A DNA stretch of 64,000 nt from Mycolicibacterium gadium (GTDB lineage Bacteria > Actinomycetota > Actinomycetes > Mycobacteriales > Mycobacteriaceae): the NCBI RefSeq assembly GCF_010728925.1, contig NZ_AP022608.1, positions 1,798,001 through 1,862,000 of the forward strand, written 5' to 3'. Numbering within the stretch: the stretch's first letter is position 1; each line of letters opens with the position of its first letter. A program made the translations under genes and the position numbers. Below, in pieces: positions 11,314 through 20,274 of this stretch. Under the pieces are notes generated by a model that had not been told where the DNA came from, ran no database searches, and worked only from the letters and a program-made list of their open reading frames with translations.

Positions 11314-12498
11314 ATGTCCGCGGACACGATAGGCACCGCGCGACGCTGGTCGCTGCTTGTCATTGCGCTGGCCGCGACGACAAGCGCCAACGTATTCATC
11401 AACGGTGTGGCCTTTCTCATTCCAAGCTTGCAGCGCGAGCGCGGACTCGATCTCGGGGCTGCCGGCCTGCTGTCAGCGCTACCCGGTTTCGGCTTGGTCC
11501 TCACGCTCATCGCGTGGGGCTACCTCGTCGACCGGTTCGGCGAGCGCATCGTGTTGAGCCTCGGTTCGGTGCTCATCGCCGCGGCGGCGTTCGCAGCCGC
11601 TTCCGTCGACTCGCTGTTCGCCATGGGTGCGTTCCTGATGCTCGGCGGAATGGCCGCCGCAAGTAGCAATTCGGCCAGCGGCCGACTGGTGGTCGGCTGG
11701 TTCCCACCGGATCGACGCGGCTTGGTCATGGGTATCCGCCAAACCGCGACACCGCTCGGGGTCGGCCTGGGCGCCTTGGTGATTCCGCGCGTGGCCGACG
11801 CGTACAGCATCTCTGCGGCACTGTGTTTTCCGGCGATCGTGTGCGCGCTTTCCGCGGTCGTATGCGCGGTGTTCGTGATCGATCCGCCACGTCCACCACG
11901 CTCGGAGGCCCCACCCGAGCACCTGGCGAATCCCTATCGCGCATCGTCGGTCTTGACCCGGATACACGCTGTCTCTGTACTACTGGTGGTGCCTCAAGCG
12001 GTGCTGTGGACGTTCGCATTGGTGTGGTTGATGACCGACCGAGGATGGTCGGCAGCGTCGGCAGGCGCTCTCGTCACGGTGGCGCAGGTGTTGGGTGCAG
12101 GTGGTCGAATCGCCGCAGGCCGTTGGTCGGATGTGACGGGTTCGCGACTGAGGCCGATCCGCACCATTGCCCTGGCGGCCGCCGCCGCGATGGGTCTGCT
12201 GGCGGTGACCGACTGGCTCAGTTCGCCGATCAGCGTAGCGATCATGGTGATCGCGTCGGTGATCACCGTCTCGGACAACGGGCTGGCATTCACCGCCATC
12301 GCCGAGATCGCCGGACCGTTCTGGAGCGGACGGGCATTGGGCACGCAGAACACCAGTCAACTCTTCGCCTCCGCCGTGTCGGCCCCCGCGTTCGGCGCCT
12401 TGATCGGCGCCCTCGGCTACCCGGTGGCGTTCGCGGTTTCCGCGCTCCTGCCGCTGCTGGCCATACCCGTGGTCCCGGTCGAACCAAAGCCGGACTGA
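11314..12498 (+). CDS. MFS transporter
   Basis: About 394 residues with 12 predicted membrane segments, beginning RRWSLLVIALAATTSANVFI and LIPSLQRERGLDLGAAGLLS. The loop 2-3 MFS signature appears as GYLVDRFGERIVLSLGS (residues ~72-88). The MSADT start at 11314 is chosen over 11287, whose start would overlap the operator-like repeats; neither start has a strong ribosome binding site. Substrate unknown. The divergent FAH-family gene suggests shared control and perhaps uptake of a related organic acid, which is only an inference. Confidence 0.8.
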   Translation: MSADTIGTARRWSLLVIALAATTSANVFINGVAFLIPSLQRERGLDLGAAGLLSALPGFGLVLTLIAWGYLVDRFGERIVLSLGSVLIAAAAFAAASVDSLFAMGAFLMLGGMAAASSNSASGRLVVGWFPPDRRGLVMGIRQTATPLGVGLGALVIPRVADAYSISAALCFPAIVCALSAVVCAVFVIDPPRPPRSEAPPEHLANPYRASSVLTRIHAVSVLLVVPQAVLWTFALVWLMTDRGWSAASAGALVTVAQVLGAGGRIAAGRWSDVTGSRLRPIRTIALAAAAAMGLLAVTDWLSSPISVAIMVIASVITVSDNGLAFTAIAEIAGPFWSGRALGTQNTSQLFASAVSAPAFGALIGALGYPVAFAVSALLPLLAIPVVPVEPKPD

Positions 12499-12500
12499 AC

Positions 12501-13080
12501 TCACTCGCGCTGCGCGCGGCGCGGAAGCATGACCAGTGCGGCGACCAGGAAGCAGAGGGCGCCGATGAACGTACCCAGGTTCGCCATCCACGCATCGGCG
12601 GTGACACCGGATTCGCTGACGAAGGCGCCGAGCGCGGACACCGCGAAAGCGACGCAGCCGATCATGTTGATCCACTCGCCCTGCCAGTCACGTGATTTCA
12701 GCTCGATGATGCCGACGACCGCCGTCGATCACGCCGAGGACACCGCTGATCAGAAACGCCAGCGACCCCAGAGCGTCCGGCGCCCAGACGAGTCGGCGCT
12801 CCGGTTTGACCGCATGTGCCCATAGGGCAGAGCCGGTACTGATGTTGAAAAGGATCGTCCCGACGAACTGGGTTGCCGCGGAGAGCCATCCGATGCGCTG
12901 CGCGGGAGGGGCCAGGACGAGCTGCATCCAGCCCGCGGTGGTGAAGAACCAGGATCCGATGAAGCACAACAGGTTGGCGATCCCTGCACCTGCCGTTGCG
13001 GACAACCCCGGGGTCGTGGCGATCGCGAACAGTGTCGAACCGATCGCGAACAGCCAGCACTGCCGGCTCAGTGTCGCCAC
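12501..13080 (-). pseudogene. Frameshifted multi-pass membrane protein gene after leuB
   Basis: A GTG at 13080, four bases after the leuB stop, opens a frame of hydrophobic segments (CWLFAIGSTLFAIA; NLLCFIGSWFFTTAGWMQLV; LGSLAFLISGVLGVID). Near 12724-12730 the coding potential shifts by one base: the frame then continues as VVGIIELKSRDWQGEWINMI, two more membrane segments (CVAFAVSALGAFV; LGTFIGALCFLVAALVML) and stops at 12501. One extra G in GACGGCGGTCGTC restores a single ~192-residue protein with five membrane segments. Unshifted, the first frame runs only 11 codons further to a TGA near 12688. Function is not recognised. Either a real inactivating frameshift or a sequence error. Confidence 0.6.
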
Positions 13081-13084
13081 GCGA

Positions 13085-14095
13085 CTAGAGATTTGACGCG
13101 ATCCGATCGCCGATCTCGGTGGTGGACCGCGTCTCGTCACCGCGCGTGGCCAGATGATGCTCGACGGCCTTGTCGACGCGAGCGGCCGCTTCGAGTTCGC
13201 CCGCGTGCGCAAGCAACAGCGCCACCGACATGATCGCTGCGGTGGGATCGGCGATGCCCTGTCCCGCGATGTCGGGTGCGCTGCCGTGCACCGGCTCGAA
13301 CATCGACGGGTTGGTTCGGGTCGCGTCGATGTTGCCGCTGGCCGCCAGGCCGATGCCACCGCACACCGCGGCCGCGAGGTCGGTGACGATGTCGCCGAAC
13401 AGGTTGTCGGTGACAATGACGTCGAAGCGGCCGGGGTCGGTGACGAGGTGGATGGTGGCGGAGTCGACGTGCTGATAGGCGATCTCGACGTCGGGGTACT
13501 CGGCGCTGACCTCCTGCACGGTGCGCCACCACAGTGCGCCCGCGTAGGTCAGGACGTTGTTCTTGTGCACCAGGGTCAGGTGTTTGCGTCGCTTCGCCGC
13601 GCGGCCGAACGCATCGTGCACGACCCGTCGCACGCCGAACGCGGTGTTGACGCTGACCTCGGTGGCGATTTCATGGGGCGTCCCGACGCGGATTGCTCCA
13701 CCGGTCCCGGTGTAGGGGCCCTCGGTGCCCTCACGGACCACGACGAAGTCGATGTCCGGGTTCCCGGCCAACGGACTGCTCACCCCCGGGTAGAGCCGGG
13801 CGGGACGCAGATTGATGTGGTGGTCGAGTGCGAACCGGATTCGCAGCAGCAGGCCGCGTTCCAGCAGACCGCTGGGAACCGACGGATCGCCGATGGCGCC
13901 GAGCAGGATCGCATCGTGCGCGCGCAGCTCGTCGAGCACCGATTCGGGCAGGACGTCTCCGGTGGCGTGGTACCGCCGCGCCCCGAGGTCGTAGCTGGTC
14001 TTGTCGACACCCGGCACGACGGCGTCGAGTACCTTGACCGCTTCGTCGATGACCTCCGGGCCGATGCCGTCGCCCGCGATGACCGCCAGTTTCAC
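13085..14095 (-). CDS. leuB: 3-isopropylmalate dehydrogenase
   Basis: NAD-dependent oxidative decarboxylation of 3-isopropylmalate to the leucine precursor 2-ketoisocaproate. 336 residues, the short actinobacterial form. Visible are [19 protein letters not shown] at the N-terminus, the substrate arginines in [12 protein letters not shown], the metal-binding [15 protein letters not shown], and [20 protein letters not shown] near residue 270. The GTG start overlaps the serA stop by 4 bases (GTGA), so leuB is probably translated in coupling with serA. Confidence 0.97.
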   Translation of the reverse strand: MKLAVIAGDGIGPEVIDEAVKVLDAVVPGVDKTSYDLGARRYHATGDVLPESVLDELRAHDAILLGAIGDPSVPSGLLERGLLLRIRFALDHHINLRPARLYPGVSSPLAGNPDIDFVVVREGTEGPYTGTGGAIRVGTPHEIATEVSVNTAFGVRRVVHDAFGRAAKRRKHLTLVHKNNVLTYAGALWWRTVQEVSAEYPDVEIAYQHVDSATIHLVTDPGRFDVIVTDNLFGDIVTDLAAAVCGGIGLAASGNIDATRTNPSMFEPVHGSAPDIAGQGIADPTAAIMSVALLLAHAGELEAAARVDKAVEHHLATRGDETRSTTEIGDRIASNL

Positions 14096-15678
14096 GTCAG
14101 GTCCACCACTTCCAGCAGCTTGGCGCCGACGGCCGCGGTGATCGCCGCCCGGACGTCTTCAGGTACGTCTCGGTCGATGCGCAGCAGGATCGTCGCGCCC
14201 GGACCCTCCGCATCCTCGCTGAGCTGGGCGGCGTGAATGTTGATGTCGGCGGTGCCGAGGAGGGTGCCGATCTTGCCCAATGTGCCCGGCTGGTCGATGT
14301 AGTTGATGATCAGGTAGACGCCCTCGGCGCGCAGATCGAAGTTGCGGCCGTTGATCTGGACGATCTTCTCGACCAGCTGCGGACCCGACAGCGTGCCGGA
14401 AACATTGGCGACCGAACCGTCGGAGTACACCGCGCGCACGTCGACCACACTGCGGTGGTTCGGGCTCTCGGTGGCGGTACTGATGTCGGCCTCGACACCG
14501 CGTTCGGCCGCCAGCGCCGGCGCGTTGACGAACGTCACCGGGTCCTCGATGACAGCGCTGAACAATCCGCGTAGCGCTGAAAGGCGCAGTACGTCAACAT
14601 CTTCGGATGCCAGCTCGCCGCGGACCTGAATCGACAGGGACACCGGAAGTTCGCTGCACAACACGCCGACCAACAGGCCCAGTTTGCGGACCAGGTCCAG
14701 CCACGGCGCGACTTCCTCGCCGACGACGCCTCCGCCGACGTTCACCGCGTCGGGGACGAACTCACCTGCCAGCGCAAGCTTCACGCTCTCGGCGACGTCG
14801 GTGCCCGCCCGGTCCTGCGCCTCTGCCGTCGACGCGCCGAGGTGGGGTGTCACCACGACCTGGGGTAGTTCGAAGAGCGGGCTGTCCGTGCACGGTTCGG
14901 TGGCGAATACGTCGAGGCCGGCGCCGCGCACGTGGCCGCTGGTGATCGCATCCGCGAGCGCCGCTTCGTCGATCAGCCCACCGCGTGCCGCGTTGACGAT
15001 GATGACGCCGGGCTTGGTCTTGGCCAGCGCGTCCTTTCCGATCAGGCCGGCCGTCTCCTTGGTCTTGGGCAGGTGCACCGAGATGAAGTCGGCGCGGCCC
15101 AACAGCTCGTCGAGGGTGAGCAGCTCGATACCCAATTGGGCGGCGCGAGCGGCCGACACGTACGGGTCGTACGCCACGACATGCGTGCCGAAGGCGGCCA
15201 GTCGCTGAGCGACCAACTGTCCGATTCGCCCGAGGCCGACGACGCCGACGGTCTTGCCGAAGATCTCGGTGCCGGAGAACGACGAGCGCTTCCACGTGTG
15301 CTCACGCAGCGTCGCGTCGGCGGCGGGGATCTGCCGAGCGGCCGACAGCATGAGCGCCAGCGCGTGCTCGGCCGCGCTGTGAATATTGGAGGTCGGCGCG
15401 TTGACCACGAGGACGCCGCGCGCGGTTGCCGCGTCTACGTCGACGTTGTCCAGGCCGACGCCGGCGCGGGCGACGATCTTGAGTTTCGTGGCGGCGGCGA
15501 GCACCTCGGCATCCACGGTGGTTGCCGAGCGCACCAGCAGTGCGTCGGCCTCGGGCACCGCGGCCAGTAGCTTCTCTCGGTCCGGACCATCGACCCAACG
15601 CACTTCCACCTGGTCACCCAGTGCGGCGACGGTCGACTCCGCCAGCTTGTCTGCGATCAATACAACGGGCAGGCTCAC
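14092..15678 (-). CDS. serA: D-3-phosphoglycerate dehydrogenase
   Basis: First step of serine synthesis. 528 residues, the long type with an extra intervening domain. The NAD-binding loop [20 protein letters not shown] is at ~145-165. Catalytic residues lie in [17 protein letters not shown] (Arg), a following Glu, and [14 protein letters not shown] (His ~280). The ASB domain (about 315-450) and a C-terminal ACT domain ([20 protein letters not shown]) provide serine feedback control in the family. Starts with GTG and is divergent from a flavin oxidoreductase gene, with 12 bases between start codons. Confidence 0.96.
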   Translation of the reverse strand: MSLPVVLIADKLAESTVAALGDQVEVRWVDGPDREKLLAAVPEADALLVRSATTVDAEVLAAATKLKIVARAGVGLDNVDVDAATARGVLVVNAPTSNIHSAAEHALALMLSAARQIPAADATLREHTWKRSSFSGTEIFGKTVGVVGLGRIGQLVAQRLAAFGTHVVAYDPYVSAARAAQLGIELLTLDELLGRADFISVHLPKTKETAGLIGKDALAKTKPGVIIVNAARGGLIDEAALADAITSGHVRGAGLDVFATEPCTDSPLFELPQVVVTPHLGASTAEAQDRAGTDVAESVKLALAGEFVPDAVNVGGGVVGEEVAPWLDLVRKLGLLVGVLCSELPVSLSIQVRGELASEDVDVLRLSALRGLFSAVIEDPVTFVNAPALAAERGVEADISTATESPNHRSVVDVRAVYSDGSVANVSGTLSGPQLVEKIVQINGRNFDLRAEGVYLIINYIDQPGTLGKIGTLLGTADINIHAAQLSEDAEGPGATILLRIDRDVPEDVRAAITAAVGAKLLEVVDLT

Positions 15679-15690
15679 GCGGTCAGCCTA

Positions 15691-17139
15691 ATGGGATGTA
15701 ATTGGGCGGTGGACGTCACCGTGGTCGGCAGCGGACCCAACGGCTTGGCCGCCGCCGTCATCTGCGCGCGCGCCGGTCTGTCAGTGCAGGTGTTCGAGGC
15801 ACAGCCATCACTGGGTGGCGGCGCACGGACCCTCGCCGACCCCGAGTTCGGCGAGGTCTCCCACGACGTCTGCTCGGCCGTGCACCCGCTCGCGTTGGCC
15901 TCACCGTTCCTGGCGGAATTCGATCTGCCCGCCCGCGGCGTGGACTTGAAGGTGCCCGCCGTCTCGTATGCCAATCCGCTTCCCGGTAAACCCACGGCGG
16001 TCGGCTATCACGACCTGGACCGCACCTGCGCGGAGCTGGTACACGGGGACTCGTGGCGGCGGCTGCTCGGCCCTCTCACCAAGCGCGACGAGGGCGTCGT
16101 CGACTTCCTCCTTGGAGACAAGCGCTCGATCCCGCGCGATCTGATCGCCGCGGCGTACCTTGCGCGAAACATGCTCGAGCAGGGCACGCCGCTGTGGGGC
16201 AGGCTCGCCGGTGCCGACGCCCGCGCGTTGTTCACGGGCGTTGCCGCACATGCCATCAACCGGATGCCGTCGTTCGTCACCACCGGTGCCGGACTGATGC
16301 TGGCCACACTCGCGCACACCGTGGGCTGGCCCATCCCGGTAGGCGGCAGCCAGGCCATTCCCGACGCCCTCATCGCCGACCTGCGCGCCCACGGCGGCGT
16401 CATCACGGTGTGCGACGAGGTCACCGAACCACCGAGCGGTGTAGTGCTTTTCGACACCGCGCCGACGGCGCTGTTGTCCATCTACCGGAATGCAGTCCCC
16501 GCGCGATACGCAAAAGCTTTGCAGCACTACCGGTTCGGCCCGGGCGTAGCGAAGGTGGATTTCGTGTTGTCCGACGAGATTCCGTGGGCGGACCCACGCG
16601 CGGCCGACGCTCCGACACTGCACATGGGTGGCAGCCGAGAGCAGATGGCGCATGCCGAAAAGGAGATCGCGGCGGGCAGGCATCCCGAATGGCCGATGGT
16701 GCTCGCCTCGCTGCCGCACCTGGCTGACCCGAACCGCATCGATGCGCAGGGGCGGCGGCCCCTATGGACCTATGCGCACGTGCCCCACGGCTCACCTGTC
16801 GACCAAGCCGAGACGATCACCCAGATCTTCGAGCGTTTCGCACCTGGCTTCCGCGATGTCGTCGTCGCGGTGCGGTCGGTACCGGCCTCCCGGTTGGCCG
16901 AGCACAACGCGAACCTCGTCGGCGGTGACATCGGCGTCGGCGGCAACACGCTCCTGCACGCGCTCGCGGGGCCGACACCGCGGCTCAACCCGTGGGCCAC
17001 TCCGATTCCGAAGGTCTATCTCTGCTCGTCGGCGACTCCCCCCGGCGGTGGTGTGCACGGTATGGCGGGCTTCTACGCAGCACGCACCATGCTGCGCCGC
17101 GAATTCGGAATCAAGACGCTCCCCAGACTCTCGCCGTAG
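15691..17139 (+). CDS. FAD-dependent oxidoreductase, phytoene-desaturase-like
   Basis: Up to 482 residues. The dinucleotide-binding motif VVGSGPNGLAAAVICARAGLSV opens the protein and a C-terminal FAD motif is seen as VYLCSSATPPGGGVHGMAGF. The overall fold is that of the phytoene dehydrogenase / amine-oxidase-like family, and the gene matches Rv2997 in position. No phytoene synthase or other carotenoid gene lies nearby, so a carotenoid role is unsupported. A GTG at 15709 (VDVTVVGSG) is an equally plausible start and would leave a more normal gap to the divergent serA. Substrate unknown. Confidence 0.85.
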   Translation: MGCNWAVDVTVVGSGPNGLAAAVICARAGLSVQVFEAQPSLGGGARTLADPEFGEVSHDVCSAVHPLALASPFLAEFDLPARGVDLKVPAVSYANPLPGKPTAVGYHDLDRTCAELVHGDSWRRLLGPLTKRDEGVVDFLLGDKRSIPRDLIAAAYLARNMLEQGTPLWGRLAGADARALFTGVAAHAINRMPSFVTTGAGLMLATLAHTVGWPIPVGGSQAIPDALIADLRAHGGVITVCDEVTEPPSGVVLFDTAPTALLSIYRNAVPARYAKALQHYRFGPGVAKVDFVLSDEIPWADPRAADAPTLHMGGSREQMAHAEKEIAAGRHPEWPMVLASLPHLADPNRIDAQGRRPLWTYAHVPHGSPVDQAETITQIFERFAPGFRDVVVAVRSVPASRLAEHNANLVGGDIGVGGNTLLHALAGPTPRLNPWATPIPKVYLCSSATPPGGGVHGMAGFYAARTMLRREFGIKTLPRLSP

Positions 17140-17176
17140 CCGGTTTTGCCGGACTTCACCCGGGTATCCCCGCGAC

Positions 17177-17389
17177 ATGAGTTCGGAGTTTCACAAGGGC
17201 GACAAGGTCCAATGGAGTAGCCACGGAACGACCGTCACCGGGACTGTCGAGGAGAAGATCACCAGCGACCGCGAGACGGCGGGGCGGACGGTGCGTGCGT
17301 CACCGGAAGAACCGCAGTACCGGGTGCGCAGCGACAAGAGCGGACGCGACGCCGTGCACAAACCGGACGCTTTGCAGCGGTCGAAGTAG
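17177..17389 (+). CDS. Small DUF2945 (TUDOR-like, hypervirulence-associated) protein
   Basis: 70 residues. The sequence FHKGDKVQWSSHGTTVTGTV, EEKITSDRE and YRVRSDKSGRDAVHKPDAL matches the DUF2945 pattern: a small SH3/TUDOR-like barrel with GDxVxWxSHG and a final HKPxxL. It begins 37 bases after the oxidoreductase stop. The family's biochemical role is not established. Confidence 0.75.
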   Translation: MSSEFHKGDKVQWSSHGTTVTGTVEEKITSDRETAGRTVRASPEEPQYRVRSDKSGRDAVHKPDALQRSK

Positions 17390-17460
17390 CTGCAATGTCG
17401 AAAAGTGGCTCGACACAGCGGAATCCGGGCGGACGCTGAGTCCCGCCCCCATGGCCGGTT

Positions 17461-18360
17461 CTAGTTGGCAGCGGCGAAGTGGTCGACGGCTTCACGAAGG
17501 CTGTTCAGCCGCGACGCGTGAATCCGCTCGATCACCGCATCCCAGCCCGGACCGCCAACACTGACCGAGGCGTGCTCGGCAAGATCGTTGACCGTCTGGA
17601 AGTCAGCGGTGTCCTCGGTCTGGGACCACAACAATGTCGCGACCGGTCGTCCTTTGCGCTGAACCGCATCCAGAAGCGCCGCCCGCGGGACGTCCGCGCC
17701 GAGCATCAACGCGCCGCGTCCATGTTCTGCAAGGGCCGCGCGCAGCGCTTCCAGTGCGAGAAAGTGCGTTTCGCGCGGCGTGCAGGCAAGAATGATGGAC
17801 GCCGATTCCTCAGGCGCAGCAATGGGGTAACGCTGCAACGACCGTGTCACGGTCCACGACAGCGCGTGCTCGACGTCGATACAGCCCTCTCCCAGGGCCT
17901 GCCGTCGGGCGATATCGTCGAACGCCGGACGTATCAGTTGATCCCACGTGTCGAGCACCCCGAAGTGGCGCAGATGACGATCGAGCAGCAGGCCTGCGGT
18001 GAACACATCGAAATCGAAGGCGGAGTCGAGCAGCGCCGCGGAATCGCCGCGAGCCGGTCGTATCGAGTCGATCGCGGTTCGGGCCGCGCTGCGCGGGCTC
18101 GCACCCTCGACGATGAGTTCGTACATCCGCTGCGCAACCGCAATGTCGGTCTGGCTGTAGAGGCGATGCCGACCCGGGCTGTGTTCGGACGGACCCACGC
18201 CGTACCGCTGGTTCCAGCTGCGCAGCGTCGCGGTGGGCACGCCTAGACGCTCAGCGACGACGCGGACGGTGTACAAGGGCTCGTCCGCGGTGACGTTCTC
18301 GGGCTTATTCGACGTGGTCAACCCCGCCAGAATAGAGCTTCGATCTGGGCATATGGGCAT
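17461..18360 (-). CDS. MerR-type regulator with cobalamin-binding domain (CarH/LitR-like)
   Basis: 299 residues. The N-terminal MerR winged helix is at ~28-95 (LYTVRVVAERLGVPTATLRS, NQRYGVGPSEHSPGRHRLYS). A helical cobalamin-cap region follows, with IDVEHALSW (E164, H165). A B12-binding Rossmann domain runs from ~188: ACTPRETHFLALEALRAAL places a histidine (H199) in the ExHxxG/A position that ligates cobalt in CarH, and LMLGADVPRAALLDAV follows. CarH-type proteins are adenosylcobalamin-dependent, light-sensitive repressors. The tryptophan that packs over the cofactor in CarH is not obvious here. Divergent from the 140-residue hypothetical gene; the gap contains TGCA-N7-TGCA (18365-18379). Confidence 0.72.
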   Translation of the reverse strand: MPICPDRSSILAGLTTSNKPENVTADEPLYTVRVVAERLGVPTATLRSWNQRYGVGPSEHSPGRHRLYSQTDIAVAQRMYELIVEGASPRSAARTAIDSIRPARGDSAALLDSAFDFDVFTAGLLLDRHLRHFGVLDTWDQLIRPAFDDIARRQALGEGCIDVEHALSWTVTRSLQRYPIAAPEESASIILACTPRETHFLALEALRAALAEHGRGALMLGADVPRAALLDAVQRKGRPVATLLWSQTEDTADFQTVNDLAEHASVSVGGPGWDAVIERIHASRLNSLREAVDHFAAAN

Positions 18361-18431
18361 TCAATGCACAATCGATGCAGAATTTTGCGCCGAACCGTGT
18401 CTCACCGCCCATAACGGGTATCCGTTTCGCC

Positions 18432-18854
18432 GTGACACAGCCCGAGAATCCCCGGCGACCGGCCGGCCTCGACGATGCGACGGTCGAAGCCTTCGGCACG
18501 GTTTCCGAGGCGCTCGAATTCGTGGAGCGCGCCCGCGGCCATCTGTATTCGTTCCATCAGCTGATGGGCCATGCCGATCTTCTGCTCGGCAAAGCGTGCG
18601 ACCAACTGCGTGAGGCCGGGCACGGCGCAGTGGCCGACCGACTCGAGGACGAAGTCGTGGGCCACAACGTGCTCTACGGACGCTGGACGTTCCAGATCGT
18701 CGAGGAGTTCGACGACAACTACTGGTCGATGTTCCGTGACCATGAACAACGCGTGCGTGCGGAGCTGCAACAGGGCGCGCGCCACGTGTTCGAGGCGGAC
18801 ATGAAGGAGCGACGCCGCACACACGGCAAGGCCGGCCACGAACGCCGCCCGTAG
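18432..18854 (+). CDS. Hypothetical protein
   Basis: 140 residues from the GTG at 18432 (VTQPENPRRPAGLDDATVEA); the upstream start at 18375 would overlap the regulatory gap. Soluble, highly charged and mostly helical: AFGTVSEALEFVERARGHLY, SFHQLMGHADLLLGKACDQL, VGHNVLYGRWTFQIVEEFDD, ending in a basic tail (MKERRRTHGKAGHERRP). Three histidines in helices could bind metal. I do not recognise the family. It is divergent from the CarH-like regulator and 44 bases before a phosphoribosyltransferase gene, so the regulator may control both. Confidence 0.65.
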   Translation: MTQPENPRRPAGLDDATVEAFGTVSEALEFVERARGHLYSFHQLMGHADLLLGKACDQLREAGHGAVADRLEDEVVGHNVLYGRWTFQIVEEFDDNYWSMFRDHEQRVRAELQQGARHVFEADMKERRRTHGKAGHERRP

Positions 18855-18898
18855 CGGCGTTCCCGCGGAATTGCCCGCAAGCGATTACGGTTTTGCCA

Positions 18899-19351
18899 AT
18901 GATCGATCGGGAAGAATTGTCGTGGGACCAGTTCGGTGCCGCGACACGGCAACTCGCCTCCGCCGTCGTCGACGACGGTTTCGCACCCGATCTCATACTC
19001 GCCGTGGCGCGCGGTGGGTTGTTCGTCGCAGGCGCGCTCGGCTACGCGCTGGATGTCAAAAAGGTGCACATGATGAACGTCGAGTATTACACCGGCGTGG
19101 ATGAGCGCCTGGATGCGCCGGTACTGCTGCCTCCCCTACCCGACGTCGCCGATCTGGGTGGTGCACGCATGCTGATCGCCGACGACGTCGCGGACACCGG
19201 GGCGACACTGCGTTTCGTCCGCGACTTCTGCGCCGAACACGTCGCCGAGGTCCGCTGCGCCGTCGTCTACCAGAAGCCGCAGTCGGAAATCGATTGCGAA
19301 TACGTCTGGCGCCGGACCGATCTGTGGATCGAGTTTCCGTGGTCGTCCTAG
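18899..19351 (+). CDS. Phosphoribosyltransferase
   Basis: 150 residues, type I PRTase fold. The PRPP loop is MLIADDVADTGATLRFVRDF (residues ~92-111), with the usual two acidic residues and DTGAT. PDLILAVARGGLFVAGALGY near residue 30 is the PPi loop, and the C-terminal DLWIEFPWSS supplies the base-stacking aromatic. The pattern resembles xanthine-guanine or hypoxanthine PRTases; substrate unproven. The ATG at 18899 is chosen over TTG at 18893. The stop codon's last base is the first base of a long hairpin arm interrupted by the IS. Confidence 0.8.
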   Translation: MIDREELSWDQFGAATRQLASAVVDDGFAPDLILAVARGGLFVAGALGYALDVKKVHMMNVEYYTGVDERLDAPVLLPPLPDVADLGGARMLIADDVADTGATLRFVRDFCAEHVAEVRCAVVYQKPQSEIDCEYVWRRTDLWIEFPWSS

Positions 19352-19379
19352 TGGTTTCGGTGCGCTAACCGTCGCTCAG
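19351..19379. terminator. Left arm of an IS-interrupted bidirectional hairpin
   Basis: These 29 bases, from the PRTase stop codon to the IS edge, are complementary to 21100-21128 at 24 of 29 positions. With the IS and one CTCAG copy removed the two arms form one stem-loop: a ~24-bp stem with a CTCAG loop, between the PRTase and ilvC stop codons. Convergent-gene position argues for a shared terminator. Confidence 0.65.
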
Positions 19380-19398
19380 TGGCTGTTGCGAAATGCCG
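19380..19398 (+). repeat. IS left terminal inverted repeat
   Basis: 19 bases, identical to the complement of the right end (21081-21099). Beyond it the two ends diverge at once (GTTGAGG against ATGGCTG reading inwards). Confidence 0.93.
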
Positions 19399-19443
19399 GT
19401 TGAGGTGTTTGGTGTTTTGAGGTCGGCACGAAACGATTGAGGT

Positions 19444-20274
19444 GTGGCTCGTTCGTATCGTCCGGTAGTGCGTGATCAGCAGTTCTTGTTGCCGCCGAAT
19501 ATGGCCGACTGGCTGGCCGATGATCATTTGGTGTGGTTCATCCTCGACTCGATCGAGCAGTTGGACACCTCGGCGTTTCACCAGCATCGGCGCACCGGTG
19601 GCGTCGGCCGCGCCGGCTATGACCCGGACATGTTGTTGGCCTTGCTGATCTACGCCTATGCCTCGGGGCAGCGGTCCTCGCGGCGCATCGAACGATTGTG
19701 TGCCGATCACGTCGCCTACCGGGTGCTGTGTGCTCAAGATCCGCCGGATCACACCACGATTGCCCGGTTCCGCGCCGACCACGACGACGCCGTGATCGAC
19801 GTGTTCGCTCAGGTGCTGCGGATGTGTTCGCAGGCCGGGATGGTGCGGGTCGAATCGATCGCCATTGATGGCACCAAGATCGCGGCCAACGCGTCGATGT
19901 CGGCCAACCGCTCTCAGAAATGGGTGCGTGAGCAGGCCCGTCGGATCGCCGAGACCGCGGTCGGTGAGGCCGCCGCCGCCGACGCCGCCGAGGACGCCGC
20001 TGAAGCCGCGGTCGGTGGGCCGCCGGCCACACCGGCACCGGAGTTGACGACTCGGGCTGGACGGGCCGCGGCGATCAAGAAGGCGATGGCCGAGATCGCC
20101 GAACAGGACGCCCGCCATGAGGAGGCCGACGCCGCCGACGCCGAGCGTCAAGAGAAGTATCTGCAGCGTGTCGAGGCCGGCGAAGTCGTGGCCGGACCGC
20201 CGCCGGCCGGCGTCGACGAGGTCCGGTTGTGGCGGCCCGGCTGGCCCGTCAACAGCAGCGGCTGGCCCCGCTGA
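19444..20274 (+). CDS. Transposase, N-terminal part (first frame)
   Basis: 276 residues from GTG 19444. The DUF772-type N-terminal region is clear: MADWLADDHLVWFILDSIEQ, YDPDMLLALLIYAYASGQRS, and RVLCAQDPPDHTTIARFRAD. The first catalytic aspartate is in SIAIDGTKIAANASMSANRS. A long Ala/Glu-rich helical linker follows (~165-260). The frame stops at 20274, and the rest of the DDE domain continues in the -1 frame from about 20229. No X-XXY-YYZ slippery heptamer is visible in the 46-base overlap, so a one-base deletion is more likely than programmed frameshifting. Confidence 0.85.
   Translation: MARSYRPVVRDQQFLLPPNMADWLADDHLVWFILDSIEQLDTSAFHQHRRTGGVGRAGYDPDMLLALLIYAYASGQRSSRRIERLCADHVAYRVLCAQDPPDHTTIARFRADHDDAVIDVFAQVLRMCSQAGMVRVESIAIDGTKIAANASMSANRSQKWVREQARRIAETAVGEAAAADAAEDAAEAAVGGPPATPAPELTTRAGRAAAIKKAMAEIAEQDARHEEADAADAERQEKYLQRVEAGEVVAGPPPAGVDEVRLWRPGWPVNSSGWPR

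Noticed and set aside
15691..17139. Carotenoid pathway with the CarH-like regulator
   Set aside because: The oxidoreductase resembles phytoene desaturase, but no phytoene synthase, cyclase or other pathway gene is present and they are separated by an unrelated small gene.
20229..20274. Programmed -1 frameshift site in the transposase
   Set aside because: No X-XXY-YYZ heptamer in the overlap; a one-base deletion explains the frames more simply, though not proven.
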